This document shows positions 11,340-32,320 of a stretch of DNA of 40,000 bases, piece after piece. A model generated the notes under the pieces. That model made no database searches. It was not told the origin of the DNA and saw only the letters and a program-made list of their open reading frames with translations. A program made the position numbers and the translations under genes. Source of the stretch: Neocallimastix lanati (nom. inval.) (lineage: Eukaryota > Neocallimastigomycota > Neocallimastigomycetes > Neocallimastigales > Neocallimastigaceae); assembly GCA_016946835.1 (NCBI GenBank), contig JACVTC010000087.1, positions 677,501 through 717,500 on the forward strand. The letters run 5' to 3'. How positions within the stretch are numbered: position 1 is the stretch's first letter; every line of letters starts with the position of its first letter.

Positions 11340-12590
11340 TATTTTAAAAAAACATTATATTTATAAAATATGAATGTATTTATTTTTGAATATTTAATAT
11401 GAAAATTATAAAATACTAATTAATTTAAAAATATAATAAATTTTAATAAATATTTTAAAATTTTTTTAAAAATTTTTTTCAATAATATTAACTTAAATAA
11501 AGAGAGAATGGATATATAACAATTCAAAAGAAATTGGCATAATGATATAATCGTATTTATAACAACAAGTAATAATAATATAATCATAATAATTTAGTTA
11601 TAGAAATATAATCAAAGTAATAATGGGTATAATAATATAGATATAATAAATATTTTAGTAATATTAATAATAATTAATTATTAATCTTTGAAATGATATT
11701 TCTTTATTAAAAATTCATATTATATATGCCTTTTAATTAAAAAAGTCACACTTCATGAAGAATAGAAATTAAATAAATAATTAATTCATATATTTATATT
11801 CTATATGTAGAGTTTCTAAAAAAAAAAAAAATAAATAAATAAATAAATAGATAGATAGATAGATAGATAAATAGATAAACAAAGAATTTGATATTTTACA
11901 ATAAATTTATAAATTAATATTATATTTTAAAAAAAGTGCTTTACTTTATTATCATTAAATTATTACAATCAAGAAACTATATACATGCATACTTTTATAT
12001 AATTATTCTCCTTTTTTTTTTTTTTTTTCTATGTATACAAATATACATATTTATATATTTATTATGTGTAAATATAATTAAAAAAATTATTTAATATGAT
12101 AATTTTTATATATTTTTATAATTAGTTCCTTTAATACCTTGTTTTGCTATGATACTAATACACTTCAATGACATCACTAAACTTTTTCATTTATTTATTG
12201 TTTTTTTTTTTTTTTTTTTTTAATATTTAACATTTTATTTTATTTTATTTATTTTTTTTTTTTTTTTTTTTTTTTTTTTGCAACTTTAATTATTTCGAGC
12301 TTTTAAACTTTATTTATTTATTCATTTATTAATTACATGAATATTATTTTTTCTTTAAAAAACACACAATTAACAAAGAAAAAAAAAAAAAAATAAATAA
12401 ATATTATTTGTTCAATTTGGACATGATAATTTTTTTTTTTTTTTAAATAGTAATGTGAAATAAAAAGTAATATTCAAAATTAGGTAAATAAATAAATTCA
12501 AAAATATAAAAAAAAAAAAAAAAAAAGGTCTATAAGATTATAAGATTTTTGTTTTAAAGAAAATTCATATTCAGGATTAAGGGTTTGAAT
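11340..12590. other. AT-rich spacer, no gene seen
   Basis: Contains long T tracts (about 12009-12030, 12200-12222, 12251-12280), an AAAT/GATA tetranucleotide array (about 11830-11880) and A tracts. No coding-like frame. Confidence 0.6.
11830..11880. repeat. AAAT / GATA tetranucleotide microsatellite
   Basis: An AAAT array changes into a GATA array after an A tract. Confidence 0.85.
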
Positions 12591-12746
12591 TGACAATATA
12601 AAAAAAATTATGGTCTTCGGCTTCAGAAGTATTGGCCCTCTGCTAGCCTATCTTAACTGAATTTTCAATTGTTGATGCACCTTGATTAGCTTGCGCTTAT
12701 TACCGTCTGAATTGGAATCCTTTTGTCAAGTACTAGCACTAGACAT
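12590..12746 (-). pseudogene. Short coding-like relic with in-frame stops
   Basis: From an ATG at 12746 the minus strand reads MSSAST, a TGA, then QKDSNSDGNKRKLIKVHQQL, then KIQLR, a TAG, and ASRGPILLKPKTI. The composition (Lys, Arg, Gln, Ser) is unlike the flanking AT noise. It resembles the start of a basic nucleic-acid-binding protein, perhaps a retroelement ORF1, but this is only an impression. Confidence 0.3.
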
Positions 12747-12962
12747 AATTTCTGTCTAAAAGAGAGCCACGGATCTCACACCACAAGAAAAACATTTAAG
12801 AATAATCAATAAAAATGATTTGGTTATTAAAACAAAAGCATCCCACTCCTTTTTTATGATTTAAATTTAATAATGTGTGCATCTCTTCCATCAAGAAGGA
12901 AGTTATATAATCGGTTATCACGTCACAAATATATTTATATATACTCATTATTCAGAAAATTA

Positions 12963-13250
12963 CTAGCTATTAATATGATTATCACCTAATGAACTATTCA
13001 ATACATTATTTATAGCGATACTAATATTTTCACTATTACTAATATTAATATTTCTATTTTCACTATCAATACTATTATTAACAATATCATTACTATTGTG
13101 ACTTTTACCACGACTACCGGGATGAAACAGTTTAATTAAAAGGTGGAAAATAGGAAAGTAATAAAAGTATTTATAATAATATGAATTGAAATTAATTCTA
13201 CCAAAGAAAAAAAAAAAAAAATGTTTAACTCACGAGAGCTACTAATGAAG
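12963..13250 (-). pseudogene. Relic of a retroelement-like ORF
   Basis: A minus-strand frame is open from the T tract at about 13205 down to TAG at 12963 (about 79 codons, no start). It contains LFHPGSRGKSHNSND and a Ser/Asn/Ile-rich end. Upstream of the T tract the strand reads NIIFISSSREL, close to NTIPIISSSLEL in the relic at 28503-29275. Nearby, at about 12880-12910, NRLYNFLLDG resembles NRYIYTFLLGG of that same relic. Two shared motifs suggest decayed copies of one family. The T tract puts the pieces out of frame. Confidence 0.35.
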
Positions 13251-13259
13251 ATTATGTTT

Positions 13260-13875
13260 ATAGAATATTTGGTTTTTTAGTTTAATCATATACAACTATT
13301 GATAAAATAATATGCTTTAAAAAAAAGAAAAAAAAAAATTATTAGTATTATTATTTTTTTTTTAATTTTGAGTTTATTTATTATTATTTGTTGCTTTTAA
13401 TATTATTAAAATTATTATTATGTTTTTTATATATATACATATATATATTTAATTTTTAATTTATTAATTTAAAAATTGTATATTAATTTTAGTTTTTTTT
13501 TTTTTTTTTTTTTTTTATGTCAATTCTTCTTTTAAGAAGGATTAATTATTTATATTTCAAAAAAAATCTTTTTTTTTTTTTTGTTTTGTTTTCATAATTA
13601 TTATGATTTTATATGCTTATAAAAAAAAATTTTTTTTTAATAATTTAATTAAATAAATTAATTTTCGTTTCTATTGTATAATTTTTTTTTTGTAAATGAT
13701 TTAATGATTTTTTTTTTCTATATATAATATATATATGAGTGTTTAATTTCTTTTATATATATATATTAAAATTTAATTTATTCTTTAATTATTTAAAAAA
13801 AAAGAAAAAAAAAAACTTAAATGAAAGATAATATAAAATAAATAGATTTGGGAATATAATAAAATTAGGTTAAAT
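13260..13875. other. AT-rich 3' flank of CCT7
   Basis: T and A tracts (for example 13493-13516) with no reading frame. The 3' untranslated region of CCT7 should lie at its right end, but no conserved polyadenylation signal stands out in such AT-rich DNA. Confidence 0.5.
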
Positions 13876-16205
13876 TTAACGTCTGGTAACACCTCTGCCT
13901 CTAGCTGCCATCATAGCACCACGAGCACGAGCATTAGCAGCAGCATCTGGTTTTTCACTTTGTGGGTTTTTAACAGTTTCATCAACACTTAAGATGAGAT
14001 TTGCAGCTTCAGTTGAAGCAGAAAGTATATTTATCTTAACAAGAGCAGGTTCCCAAACAAAGTTTTCATAATTATTTGAAATAGATTCACTGTTAATATC
14101 AACACCAAACCATTGATTACCATCTATTGATATACATATATATATGTATATATTTAAAAAAAAATAAATAAATAAATAAAAAATAAAATAAAATTATATT
14201 TTATATTTTATATATAAATTAATAATAATTTTTAATTAAATTCAGTATAATTAAATCAATTTAATAATGTTTTTTATATTTTTATATTTTAAATAATATT
14301 ATATATATTATATATATAAATATATATAAATATATAATCTTACCAGTAGCATGCTTTTGACGTAATTTATTAAGAATATCAGTTGCATCAAAACCGGCAT
14401 TATCAGCAATTTGACGTGGAATAACTTCTAAAGCCTTAGCAAAAGCAGCAATAATTAATTGTTGTTTACCTTCAATAGTTCTTGAATATTCACGTAAATA
14501 TCTTGAAAGTTCCATTTCTGTAGCACCACCACCAGCAACAATTGTCTTAGACTTAATAGCTCTACGAACAACCATAATAGCATCATGAAGACTACGTTCA
14601 ACTTCTTCAATGAATTGTTCAGCACCACCACGAAGAATTAAAGTACAAGTCTTAGCATTTGGACAACCTTGGAAAAGATTGAAACGCTCACCACCAATTT
14701 GACGTTCTTCGAAAAATTCACAAGTACCTAAGTGTTCTGGTTTAATATCATTAACTGAAGATTGAACTTGACCACCAACAGCTTTAATAACACGACCTAA
14801 ATCTTCGTTTAAAACACGACCAGCACAGAATATATCACGATCAGCAAAATATTGAGTAGCTAAATCACCAATTGGAAGACGAGAAAGAACAATCTTTGCA
14901 CCAGTTGCAACGATCTTTTCTAATTTTTCATAAATAATCTTCCATTCAGCATCAACAATGGCTTGGTATTCCTTTATTATATTTATTGAATTTATTTTTC
15001 ATAATTATTACAAAAGTTATTATTTATTCGACAGTAATCAAATCAAAGAAAAAAAAAATTTCAAAAAATAATATTATTATAATAAGTTTAATATTTAAAA
15101 AAAAAATAATAATAATAATAATAATAATAAGTTTCAAATACTTATTAGAATATATATATTTTATAAAATTAATCAAAACAATACTAGATTATATATATTT
15201 ACCTTGACTTTTTCAACTCTAACTTCAGCATTATCTCTTTCAGCCTTTAATTCTAATTCAACATTTAATGATAAAATTTTTGGGTTCTTAAAACTCTTTG
15301 GTTGTTGTTCGAAACCAGCATATGAGAAAGTCTTTTTGAAAGCGACACCTTCAACAAGAAGAGAATCCTTTAAATTATAAAATTAACATATATTTATATT
15401 ATTATAAACAAATTAAAAAATTAATTAAAATTTTAAACACTTTTTATAATGAAAATGATTAAAAAAATATATTTTTAAATAAACTATTCGACTAACAAAG
15501 TTTAGTTTTTAAATATACATACTTGCATAGCACCACCTGGAATCTTCTTAACACCTATCATTTTTTCATTTAATTCATCTTGATCTAAACTTAAAACGGC
15601 ATCAACAACCATCTTCTTGAAGAAATCTTTTTGAGAGTGAACTAACTTTGAAGATAAAGCAGTTGAAGCACATTTTTCTAAAATTTCACGAAATTCGGTT
15701 GGATTACTCTTTTCAATTGGAACAGCCATTTCCTTAACCTTATTAATAGCCTAATAAAAATTTTAAAAAAAAATATTAGAGATTTATAAATTCAATACTA
15801 ATAATAAATTTCTTAAATTCTATTTAAAAAAAAATTATATGAAAAGTTAATAAATTGATAATTTACTAATTGAGAAGCCTTACGGAAACCCTTAATAATA
15901 ATTTGTGGTGAAACACCTTCTTCAATGTAAGATTTAACTTCCTTTAAAAGTTCGGCTGCAAATAAAGAAACACTGGTAGTACCATCACCAACCTTGTTTA
16001 ATTTATAAAAAAAAAATAAGTTTTATTAATATCGTAATTTATTTAATGAAAAAGAAAATAACATATTAAAAATTTTCATTTACTTCAGCATCTTGAGATC
16101 TAGCAATATCAACTAAAACTTTACCAGCTGGGTGAACAATATCTAACAACTTTAAAATAGTAGCACCATCATTAGAAATAGTAACCTTACCTTAAAATCA
16201 AAATG

Positions 16206-16236
<31 letters not shown>

Positions 16237-16917
16237 TTTATAATTATTAAAATCAATTTTTTTTTTTCATTTAAAGATTTTAAATTATAATAAAATATTA
16301 ATTTAATAATTTATTTTCAAAAATTTATTTTAAAAATAACTAACCTTTAGAATCTACAATAAGTTTATCCATTCCTCTTGGACCAAGAGTAGTTCTAATA
16401 GTATCAGCAATAGCAATACAAGCATTAATGTTGGATAAAAGTTGGCCCTTACCTTGAGAAGTATCAGTACCTTCTCTTAAAAGAATAATTTGTGGTTGCT
16501 AGAAAAAGAGATTTTATAAATATTATTTGATCAATATTAAATTCAACAATAATACAAATTATAAAATATGTATATAATTTCTTTAAATCGAATATATTTT
16601 ATAATTTTTGTTTAATGTTTTTATTTTGAATTAAACTAGAGATAAAATTTATATGTTTATATTTTCATATTTAATATAGAAATGTATAATAATATTTTTT
16701 TTTTATTTTTTGAATTTGTCATAGTTATTTGATGTATAATACAAGTTTCTAATCTCAATTGACGAAAATAATTTTTATGAAATAATATTATTTTAAAAAA
16801 CTAAAATTAAAATGCATAATTAAACTTATTTTCCTTTTTTGATAAAAAAAAATATACATTTTTGAAATTATATACTTAATTTATCTTTAAATTTAAAATA
16901 TTTACCATTAATGACAT
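13876..16917 (-). CDS. CCT7: T-complex protein 1 subunit eta (CCT7)
   Basis: Encodes one of the eight subunits of the cytosolic chaperonin TRiC/CCT, which folds actin, tubulin and WD40 proteins using ATP. Exons in coding order: 16906-16917, 16345-16498, 16084-16190, 15867-15992, 15523-15750, 15203-15367, 14344-14971, 13876-14123. They join in frame to 555 residues, close to the usual 540-560. The group II ATP-site motifs are present: [25 protein letters not shown] and GDGTTS (93-98), and [11 protein letters not shown] with Gly411-413. The eta-type signatures [21 protein letters not shown], [13 protein letters not shown] and [14 protein letters not shown] are clear. The C terminus is Arg/Gly-rich ([16 protein letters not shown]), as in eta subunits. 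The first exon codes only four residues (MSLM) before a 407-base intron; the start rests on that in-frame ATG and its GTAAAT donor. Confidence 0.95.
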
Positions 16918-18869
16918 CTTGAATTAATTATAACTATTTCGTTGAATTAAATATTAATAAAAAAAATGATTAATTATTTTAATATATATATATATATATT
17001 TAAGTTCCATGGCAGTTTAAATATTTAATAAAATAATAAATAGTTTATATACAATTTTAAAATATATATAAATATAGATAGAAAGATATATTTAATAATA
17101 AAGATATATAAAATGATTAGTTCATTATTAATATTTATAAAAATAAAATATAAAAATTATATTTATTGAATATTCAAAATTAATTATTATTGATGTTTTC
17201 TTTAAAATTAATTTTAATTCTTTTTATTTTTTAATTTATAATATTAATTTTAATTCTTTTTAATTTTTAATTTATAATAATTTTTCTGAAGTATATCACA
17301 TTTAGTTACAACTAAAATGTTTTTTATCCATTAAATGTATTATTAATCTATGAAATTATATAATCCAAATCTGGCTTTATAATAATATATTTTTTTGTCA
17401 ATATTAATTTTTTATATAATTCCTTTCTTTTTAATAAACATTAACTGATTTTTATAATCTTAATAATAACACATCTCTTATATAATAATTTTTATATTTA
17501 TGTACTTTTTAATTAATATCCTCTAAAAAAAATGTTTGAAAGTATTACTTTATGATGAAGGGAAGAAAAAAAAAAAATATCCTCAATATATATAATACAT
17601 ATTACTTTTATTTAAAAAACTTAATTAAAATTTTAATTTATTACTATATTATATATTTAATTATATTGTAATATATGTAATTCATAATTTAATTTCTATA
17701 ATAGAATAACAAGGAATTTTATATTTTATTATTATTTAAGATTAATTTTTTTATATTTAATTAACAATATATATTTTCAATTGGATTAAATGTTACAAGC
17801 TCATATAAATATATGATATATTAAAACACAATTAATAATCAAAGAAATTAAATTTCTGGTAAAAAAAAAATATTAATCTTTAATTTCTAAAAAAAATAAC
17901 AAATTTTTAAAATATTACGAATTAATAATAAAAGAAATATTTAGGAATTATTATGTACTATTTATATAAAGTAACAACATAAGAATATGAATAAAGATAT
18001 ATATATCATTTCAAAATAAAAAAAATACTAAAACTACTTAATAAGTTACATATTACTATATTTATATATAAATCTTTGTTAATATTACTTTAATTAAAAT
18101 CATAGCATTATTCATATTTATATAATTGATTGGTTTAATAAATTCAATAAATTTTATTATATTTCAAAGTAATATAAATTTAATAATAGTATATATCTAT
18201 GTAAAATAATCATAATGTTTAATATTATCACGTGATTAATACTCAAAAAAAAAATTTTAAATTAAATATTAATATTAATGTTTAATTAAATTAATTATAA
18301 TTAAAATTAGTGTTTTTATTCATATTTAAAACTGAGAATAATGAATGTTGAATTTGTAGTTACATTATATGAAGCTAATGCTCAATTAGTATATTTAAAA
18401 AATATATTATTATAAAGAAAATAAGCTAATTTAATTAATGAAAATAAGTAATTTCAAAATATTTATATATATATATCTTCTGTATCAAAAATTAACCCAT
18501 ATCTATTCATAAAATCAAATACAAAAAATAATTTTATCATAAAAAAAAAAATTCATTCAATAAATTAATTATATATGCTACGTTACTCTTCTATAATAAG
18601 TTTTTAATTAAAAAAATTTTTTTTTATTTATTTTTCATTTTTAATTAATATATACTCTATTTATTATTAATATTAAAAAAAATTATTATGAAATTATATT
18701 ACTTATAGAAAATATAATAATTATAGTATAAAAATGGTATCAATTATATTTTGTAAACAATTTAATATAATTAATAGCATATAATATAAATATGATATCC
18801 CTATCCGTTTTATGTTAAAAAAAAGTATAAACTAATTTTTTTTTATCGATTTTTATATATACTTAATAT
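16918..18869. other. AT-rich spacer: CCT7 upstream region and 3' flank of the next gene
   Basis: CCT7 is read away from this spacer and the next gene (also minus) ends at its right edge. It holds the CCT7 promoter, but nothing recognisable as a regulatory motif. A direct repeat of about 40 bases (TTAATTTTAATTCTTTTTA.. at about 17208-17240 and 17248-17280) is visible. No coding-like frame. Confidence 0.5.
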
Positions 18870-26666
<7,797 letters not shown>

Positions 26667-27781
26667 TTTTATATTTTTATAAATAATTACTTGTTTATTA
26701 ATTTTTAATTATTTTTACTACCTAAACTTTTTTTTCTAATTATTACATTATTTAATATAAGGAAAATAAAAATATATATATATATTCAAATAATAACTAT
26801 CTATATATATAATTTCATTAAGTATTATATTAAATAATCATAATAATAACAATTTTGAATATACATTATTATTAATATTTAAATTAATATATATAATATT
26901 ATCTTGTTATTCAATTAAATAATAATTTGTTTAAAAGTGAGCTTCCGTATTAAACATTTAATTATTTCATAATTATTATTTGAATTTTGATTAAAATTAA
27001 TTTTTTTTAAAGTTTAAAATGATTAATAATACTATAGTAAATTTTTTTTTTTTTTTTTTTTTTTGTATTTTTAAAATTTTTAATTTATATAATATTTTAA
27101 TATTTAAAATTTTATATTTCAGAATATTATAAAATTTTATATAAATTAATATAATTTATATTATTAAATCTTATTTATATGTATATATAAATGAAAAATA
27201 AAATATATATATATTTATATGTTTAAATCATATAAAACAATATTTAAATTATCTATAAATATTAAAATAATGTGCATGAAATTATTTTAATATTAAAAAT
27301 GATTAAAATTATATAACTATTCAAAAAAAAAATAATAATAAAAAAGATAAAAATAAAAATAAAAAATTCTTATATTAAAAAAATAAAAACAAAATATAAT
27401 ATATAAATATATATTATATTTTTTTTTATTATACAGATATACTTCAAATACAAATTTATAATAAGCACCAATAAATAAACAGTTAAAATTTTTGAGTTTT
27501 AAGCTTATATTAATTTTTAAATTATTCTTCGATAATGAAATTATTTAATTTCTAATAAGTCGTCTAATTCCGCCTTTATAAAAGGAAGTGAGTGACTACC
27601 TCAATATTCCTACTGCTCCTGAGGGGGGGGGGGCTGAAACCAAGGGCGGTACACACCGAAAATAAAAAAAAAATTATAATAATATATGAATAATTTATTT
27701 AATATTTTTTAATATATATATATATATTTCTTTTTTTTAAAAAAAAAAAAAAAACTGGGAATTAATTTTATATAATAACGT

Positions 27782-27783
<2 letters not shown>

Positions 27784-27843
<60 letters not shown>
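27784..27843. repeat. AAT microsatellite
   Basis: About 20 uninterrupted triplets, intergenic. Confidence 0.9.
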
Positions 27844-27844
<1 letters not shown>

Positions 27845-28036
27845 TATGAAATTTTATAATAATATTAAAAGAAAAAACCATGAAAAACTACATTAAAAGT
27901 TTTAAGAACAAAAAGGTCTCTTTCTTTCAGTGTAGATTAAAATTACAATTCTAATCGGTATAAGAATGTCTTATTGTTTTGTCGATAATCTTGACAACTG
28001 TAGTAAAAGGCTTAATGTATATATAAATTGATCATA

Positions 28037-28038
28037 AA

Positions 28039-28113
<75 letters not shown>
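28037..28113. repeat. AAT microsatellite
   Basis: About 25 uninterrupted triplets, followed by ATT-AAT variants; intergenic. Confidence 0.9.
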
Positions 28114-28114
<1 letters not shown>

Positions 28115-28502
28115 TTAATATTAATATTAATACTAAAAACTATAATAATATATTTCACTAGCCCCATAAAATACGAAATAAAGAAAGAAAATTCTCTGGT
28201 ATATATTAAAAAATTGTTATTAATAAATCACCTTCTTTTGCCCCAAGCTAATTAATAAAATTTTAAATATTTTATTTTCTCCAAGAAGGAGACTTTCTTA
28301 TTGCCAAGAATTTTTTTTTTTTTTTTTTTTAGACTAGGAAGAGAATATACTTCCAGTGCTTTATTAAATAGATTAAAATATTATTATGAATTACATTTTT
28401 TTAAAAATAAAAAAACACATTATATAATTTAAAGATAAAAATAAAATGTATGTAAAAGATTAAGTAAAATAAAAAAATAATAAAAAATAAAAATAACAAA
28501 TT

Positions 28503-29275
28503 TTAATTATTCATAAAAAATTTAATGTAATAAAGAATAAAGGTAATAAAAGTAAGTTCAAAAGTTATAAAAATTTTGGTGTGATATATACTATTTGTAG
28601 TAACATGATCACCAGTTAAATCTAAAATATTAAAACAAAGAAGTAACATCTTTAATATAGATAGTGAGGTATCCACTAACCTCTCCCCTGAAGCACAAGA
28701 AAGATCATCAAAAGTTGAATTACTTACTATAGGTTCTGTGATCGGAGCTGTGTTGTTAGTAAATGTGTATTGATGAGAATTAACAGAACTTTTAACTGCA
28801 TTATTACTTTGCCATATCGGTATGACGACACTCTTGGTAATGAAAGTGTTTTTGCTAAACCTCTCAAAAAGTAACTCAAGAGAGCTACTGATGATCGGTA
28901 TTGTATTAACAAGATATTTAGCATGCACCACAATATATGGAACATTAGAACCCTGTGAACTTTTTAGGAGTTGTTCACTTAAATGTCTCTGTTCCCCAGT
29001 ATCGAATTGCAGCTCATCTAAAGCTGAAATTCCACCAAGAAGGAATGTATAAATATACCTGTTTATGATTCTAAAATATTAGAATAAGAAGGAAGTAATG
29101 TTAATTGCAAAGAATGTTCAACAATTTTCATAAAGAATAGGAAAAAAAAAATAATAAAAATATCATCTAGAAATTGTATGAATTGTTTTCTAAATTCTAG
29201 AATATTATGTATTCTGTTATTTTCGCCGCAAAAAGGACAACATATTTTTTCCTTATGTATTCGGTATACTAATTA
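28503..29275 (-). pseudogene. Decayed LINE-like ORF2 C-terminal region (tentative)
   Basis: The minus strand carries over 200 coding-like codons with broken frames. It opens with VYRIHKEKICCPFCGENN then RIHNILEFRKQFIQFLDD, resembling the zinc-binding segment after reverse transcriptases (zf-RVT, CPxCG..E..H). A T tract (about 29141-29149) shifts the frame, and two stops follow (near 29115 and 29070). Then comes a clean run from NRYIYTFLLGGISALDEL through GEQRHLSEQLLKSSQGSN, VHAKYLVNTIPIISSSLEL and FERFSKNTFITKSVVIP. It ends with LLLCFNILDLTGDHVTTN, a hydrophobic tail and TAA at 28503. No RT or endonuclease domain remains. The LINE assignment rests on the CPFCG-type motif and copy number (partial match at 12.9-13.25 kb). 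An alpha-helical cellular protein is the alternative. Confidence 0.45.
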
Positions 29276-29909
29276 TATACATAAATTTTAAATAGTTATT
29301 TATATATATAAATATTACGTAATTTTCAATACTCTATAATTAATTACATATATTACCTTTTTTCTTTTATAAATATATAAAAATAAAATAAAATAAAAAT
29401 AAAAATAATAAATTTTTGTATATATATAAAATAATAATAATAATAAAATAATAAAGAAAGAATATTCATAAAATAAAAATAAAAATTTTTAAAATCATAT
29501 ATGTATTTTTTTAAATATTAATTCTTTTATTATTTTTTTTTTTATATATTTTTTTTATTTTTTATTTTTTATTTTTTTATTTTTATCTTTTTTTTTTCCT
29601 ACTATTATTTTTACTTTTATTATTTAATTTTTGGTGATTATATGCTTCTTAAAATTTAATAAAAATTATAATTTAAAAAAAGTGTAAAATCCAGTTTTAT
29701 TTTTTTATAATATATGTATATATTTTATTTTAGATTTTTGAATATTTTAATTATTTTTCATTACTTTAAAAATATATATATTTCCCTTTTTTTAATAATT
29801 ATTAAAAAAGAAAAACTACTTTATTAATTTATCTTATTTTGTATTATCTTTTATGAATTTTTTATGTTGTATTAATATTAATAATTATGATAACTTATTC
29901 GATTTTTAT
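29276..29909. other. AT-rich 3' flank of SAR1
   Basis: A/T tracts without a reading frame. The SAR1 3' untranslated region is expected next to 29909. Confidence 0.5.
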
Positions 29910-31518
29910 CTAATCAATGTACTGAGCTAACCACTTGAAACCTTCACCGTAACCTTGTCTCATAACTACAGAACACATAAAGATTTCAATTGGACGAATA
30001 TCCTTTAAGGCAACCTTACCCTAAAAAATTTTTTTATTAATTAATACTTATTTCTACGATTTATATTGAAATTTAATTTTTAGAATATACATCTGAATAT
30101 ATATTATTACCTTTCCGGTAGTCTGATGTAAACCTAAACTCATTCTTAATTCATCTTCAGAACAAGCATATGGGGCATCAATCTTATTACCAAGAATAAG
30201 GAATGGTACCTTTAATAATTCTTCAATGGTAAGAAGGGCCTATTTATTTTGAATTAAAATAAAATTAATCATTCAAATAATTTCAAATATTTATAAATAT
30301 AGATATTATTATATATTGCATTTTTAAATAAATTACATCTAATTCAGCCTTGGATTCTTGTAATCTTTCACGATCGGCACAATCAACAAGGTAAACAATA
30401 CCATCAACTTCTGGGAAGTAATCTTTCCAAAGACGACGAGCTTGCTGGTGACCTCCAAGATCATAAGTAGTGAACTTAATGTTGCCAATAGCTAATTCTT
30501 CAGAAGCTGTTTTAAATAAATAATTATTAATATTTAACCTAACCAGTTTATAATAATATAATTCAATATTCGAATTTACTTACTTGGGTGAAGGGTTGGT
30601 TGTAAAACAGATAATCTGTCATTCTTAAGCATATGAAGTAAAGTAGTCTTACCGGCATTATCTAAGCCTAAAAAAAGAATCTTAGCATTCTTGTTGTAAA
30701 GACCTATTAAACGATATTATAAATAACAAAAATTAATACTTTTATTATTATTTTTTTAAAAAAAAAAAATTACTATATAAAATTATAAATACAATAAAAT
30801 AAATGTATAATGATTTGTTAATATTTTTATACAATAAAATAAATGTATAATGATTTGTTAATATTTTTATTAATTTTTAATAACATTCTGATTTAATGAT
30901 CTTAAAATTCTAATAAATAAATAAATATTAATTATTTATTTATTTATTTAGAAATGCTATAATTTTAGTAAATATTTATTATTTATTTTATTTTTCTTTT
31001 TTTTTTTTTTTTTTGGTAAATATATAAAAATATATATTTAAATAATAAAACTTATATATTAATTATTCATTAATATTGAATAAAATTTAAATAAAATTAA
31101 AAATTTAAAATCTATTTTATTATTTTAATTAATATATACAAGCATTAAGCTTTGATATAATTTATTCTTAATACAACAATTATTATTGCTATAAATAATT
31201 TTATTATATATGTTTAAATATTTTTTTCTCATCATTTATTTTTTATTTAGTCATTTTCTTCAAGATTTAGATATATTGATTTATGTTGTTTTTTTTTTTT
31301 TTTTTTAATTATTATTGTTGAAATTATTTTATATATAAATATCGATTTATAACTTTTTTTAATTCTGAAATTCTTTTTTTTTTTTTTTTTTATTATTATT
31401 TTTTATTTATTTATTTCATAGCCTATATATATATATTTTTTTAATGATTATTTTGAATTGCTTAGTTCCTCTTACCCAATGAACTTAATATATCACGAAA
31501 CCAATTAAAAATAAACAT
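29910..31518 (-). CDS. SAR1: Small GTPase SAR1 (COPII coat assembly)
   Basis: Sar1 starts COPII vesicle budding from the endoplasmic reticulum by inserting its amphipathic N terminus into the membrane when bound to GTP and recruiting Sec23/24. Exons in coding order: 31476-31518, 30584-30703, 30337-30506, 30111-30239, 29910-30020. They join in frame to 190 residues, the usual Sar1 length. Visible motifs are the hydrophobic start [15 protein letters not shown], the P-loop GLDNAGKT (27-34), [10 protein letters not shown] (70-79) with the His that separates Sar1 from most Arf proteins, NKID (129-132), and the C-terminal [19 protein letters not shown]. There is no N-terminal myristoylation Gly2, as expected for Sar1. 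The first intron (30704-31475) is long for this window and T-tract rich. Confidence 0.97.
30791..30870. repeat. Perfect 40-bp tandem duplication in SAR1 intron 1
   Basis: The unit starting ACAATAAAATAAATGTATAA occurs twice head to tail with no difference (30791-30830 and 30831-30870), so the duplication is recent. Confidence 0.95.
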
Positions 31519-32176
31519 CTTTCTCTATTAACAATTATTAATTTTAATTTATTATTTGAATTTAGTTTGTTAAAAAAAAAAAAAAAAAAATAGAAGTTTT
31601 TGTTTATGAAAATTATTATATACTATTAAAGAAATTTTTTTTTTTCTATTAAGATTAATTATTATTATGATTATCATATTAAATAATAATAATATAAAAG
31701 ATTACTTCATATTTTTATGATTATAATTTTATGTAATATATTTCAATAAAATTGTAATATAATGTTAATATATTAAATCAATATAATTTTTATATTGAAT
31801 TTATTTATATATCAAGAATAGCCATTTATTGTTTTATTATATTTAATATAATATAATACATATTAAATAATACATAATAAATGTATAACAATACAAAATA
31901 AATATCTTTTTGATGATGAAATTCATATTAATTTTATTATTTATATATTATAAATATTAATTTTAATTTAAACAATACCGATCTTTTATATAAAACATTA
32001 TATATTCTTATATTATATATTATATTAAAATATATTAAATATTTAAAATTGATTTAATATAAAAAATCCTTAAATAATTATTATTAGTATTATTACTATT
32101 ATATTATTATTATTATTTATCATTTTTTATTATTAAATATTACTATTAATAATACTTAATTATTTATTATTTATTA

Positions 32177-32320
32177 TTTTATTATTCATCAATAATTATT
32201 TATTATTTTACTATTAATAATAATACTTTATATTTATTATTTATTATTTATTGTTTTATTATTCATCAATAATTATTTATTATTTTACTATTAATAATAC
32301 TTTATATTTATTATTTAGTA
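32177..32320. repeat. Tandem duplication of a unit of about 77 bp
   Basis: TTTTATTATTCATCAATAA starts two copies (about 32177 and 32254). Both run on through TTTTACTATTAATAAT and CTTTATATTTATTATTTA. Confidence 0.8.

Larger units (their letters stand above)
26667..28500. other. AT-rich spacer upstream of the large gene, with small GC-richer islets
   Basis: Mostly A/T tracts. It includes AAT microsatellites at about 27785-27843 and 28037-28113. Three islets of mixed composition stand out: 27560-27660 (with an 11-base G run), 27880-28020 and 28150-28330. None has a readable frame longer than about 25 codons, so I take them as unidentifiable relics. The promoter of the large gene should lie at the left end. 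Confidence 0.5.

Noticed and set aside
14986-15207. Plus-strand frame of 73 codons
   Set aside because: It covers CCT7 intron DNA and is Ile/Lys low complexity.
14282-15729. Single-exon frames within CCT7 as separate genes
   Set aside because: They are exons of CCT7 read into introns; the spliced model matches the whole family length.
28028-28255. Plus-strand Ile-rich frame of 75 codons
   Set aside because: It is mostly a read-through AAT microsatellite.
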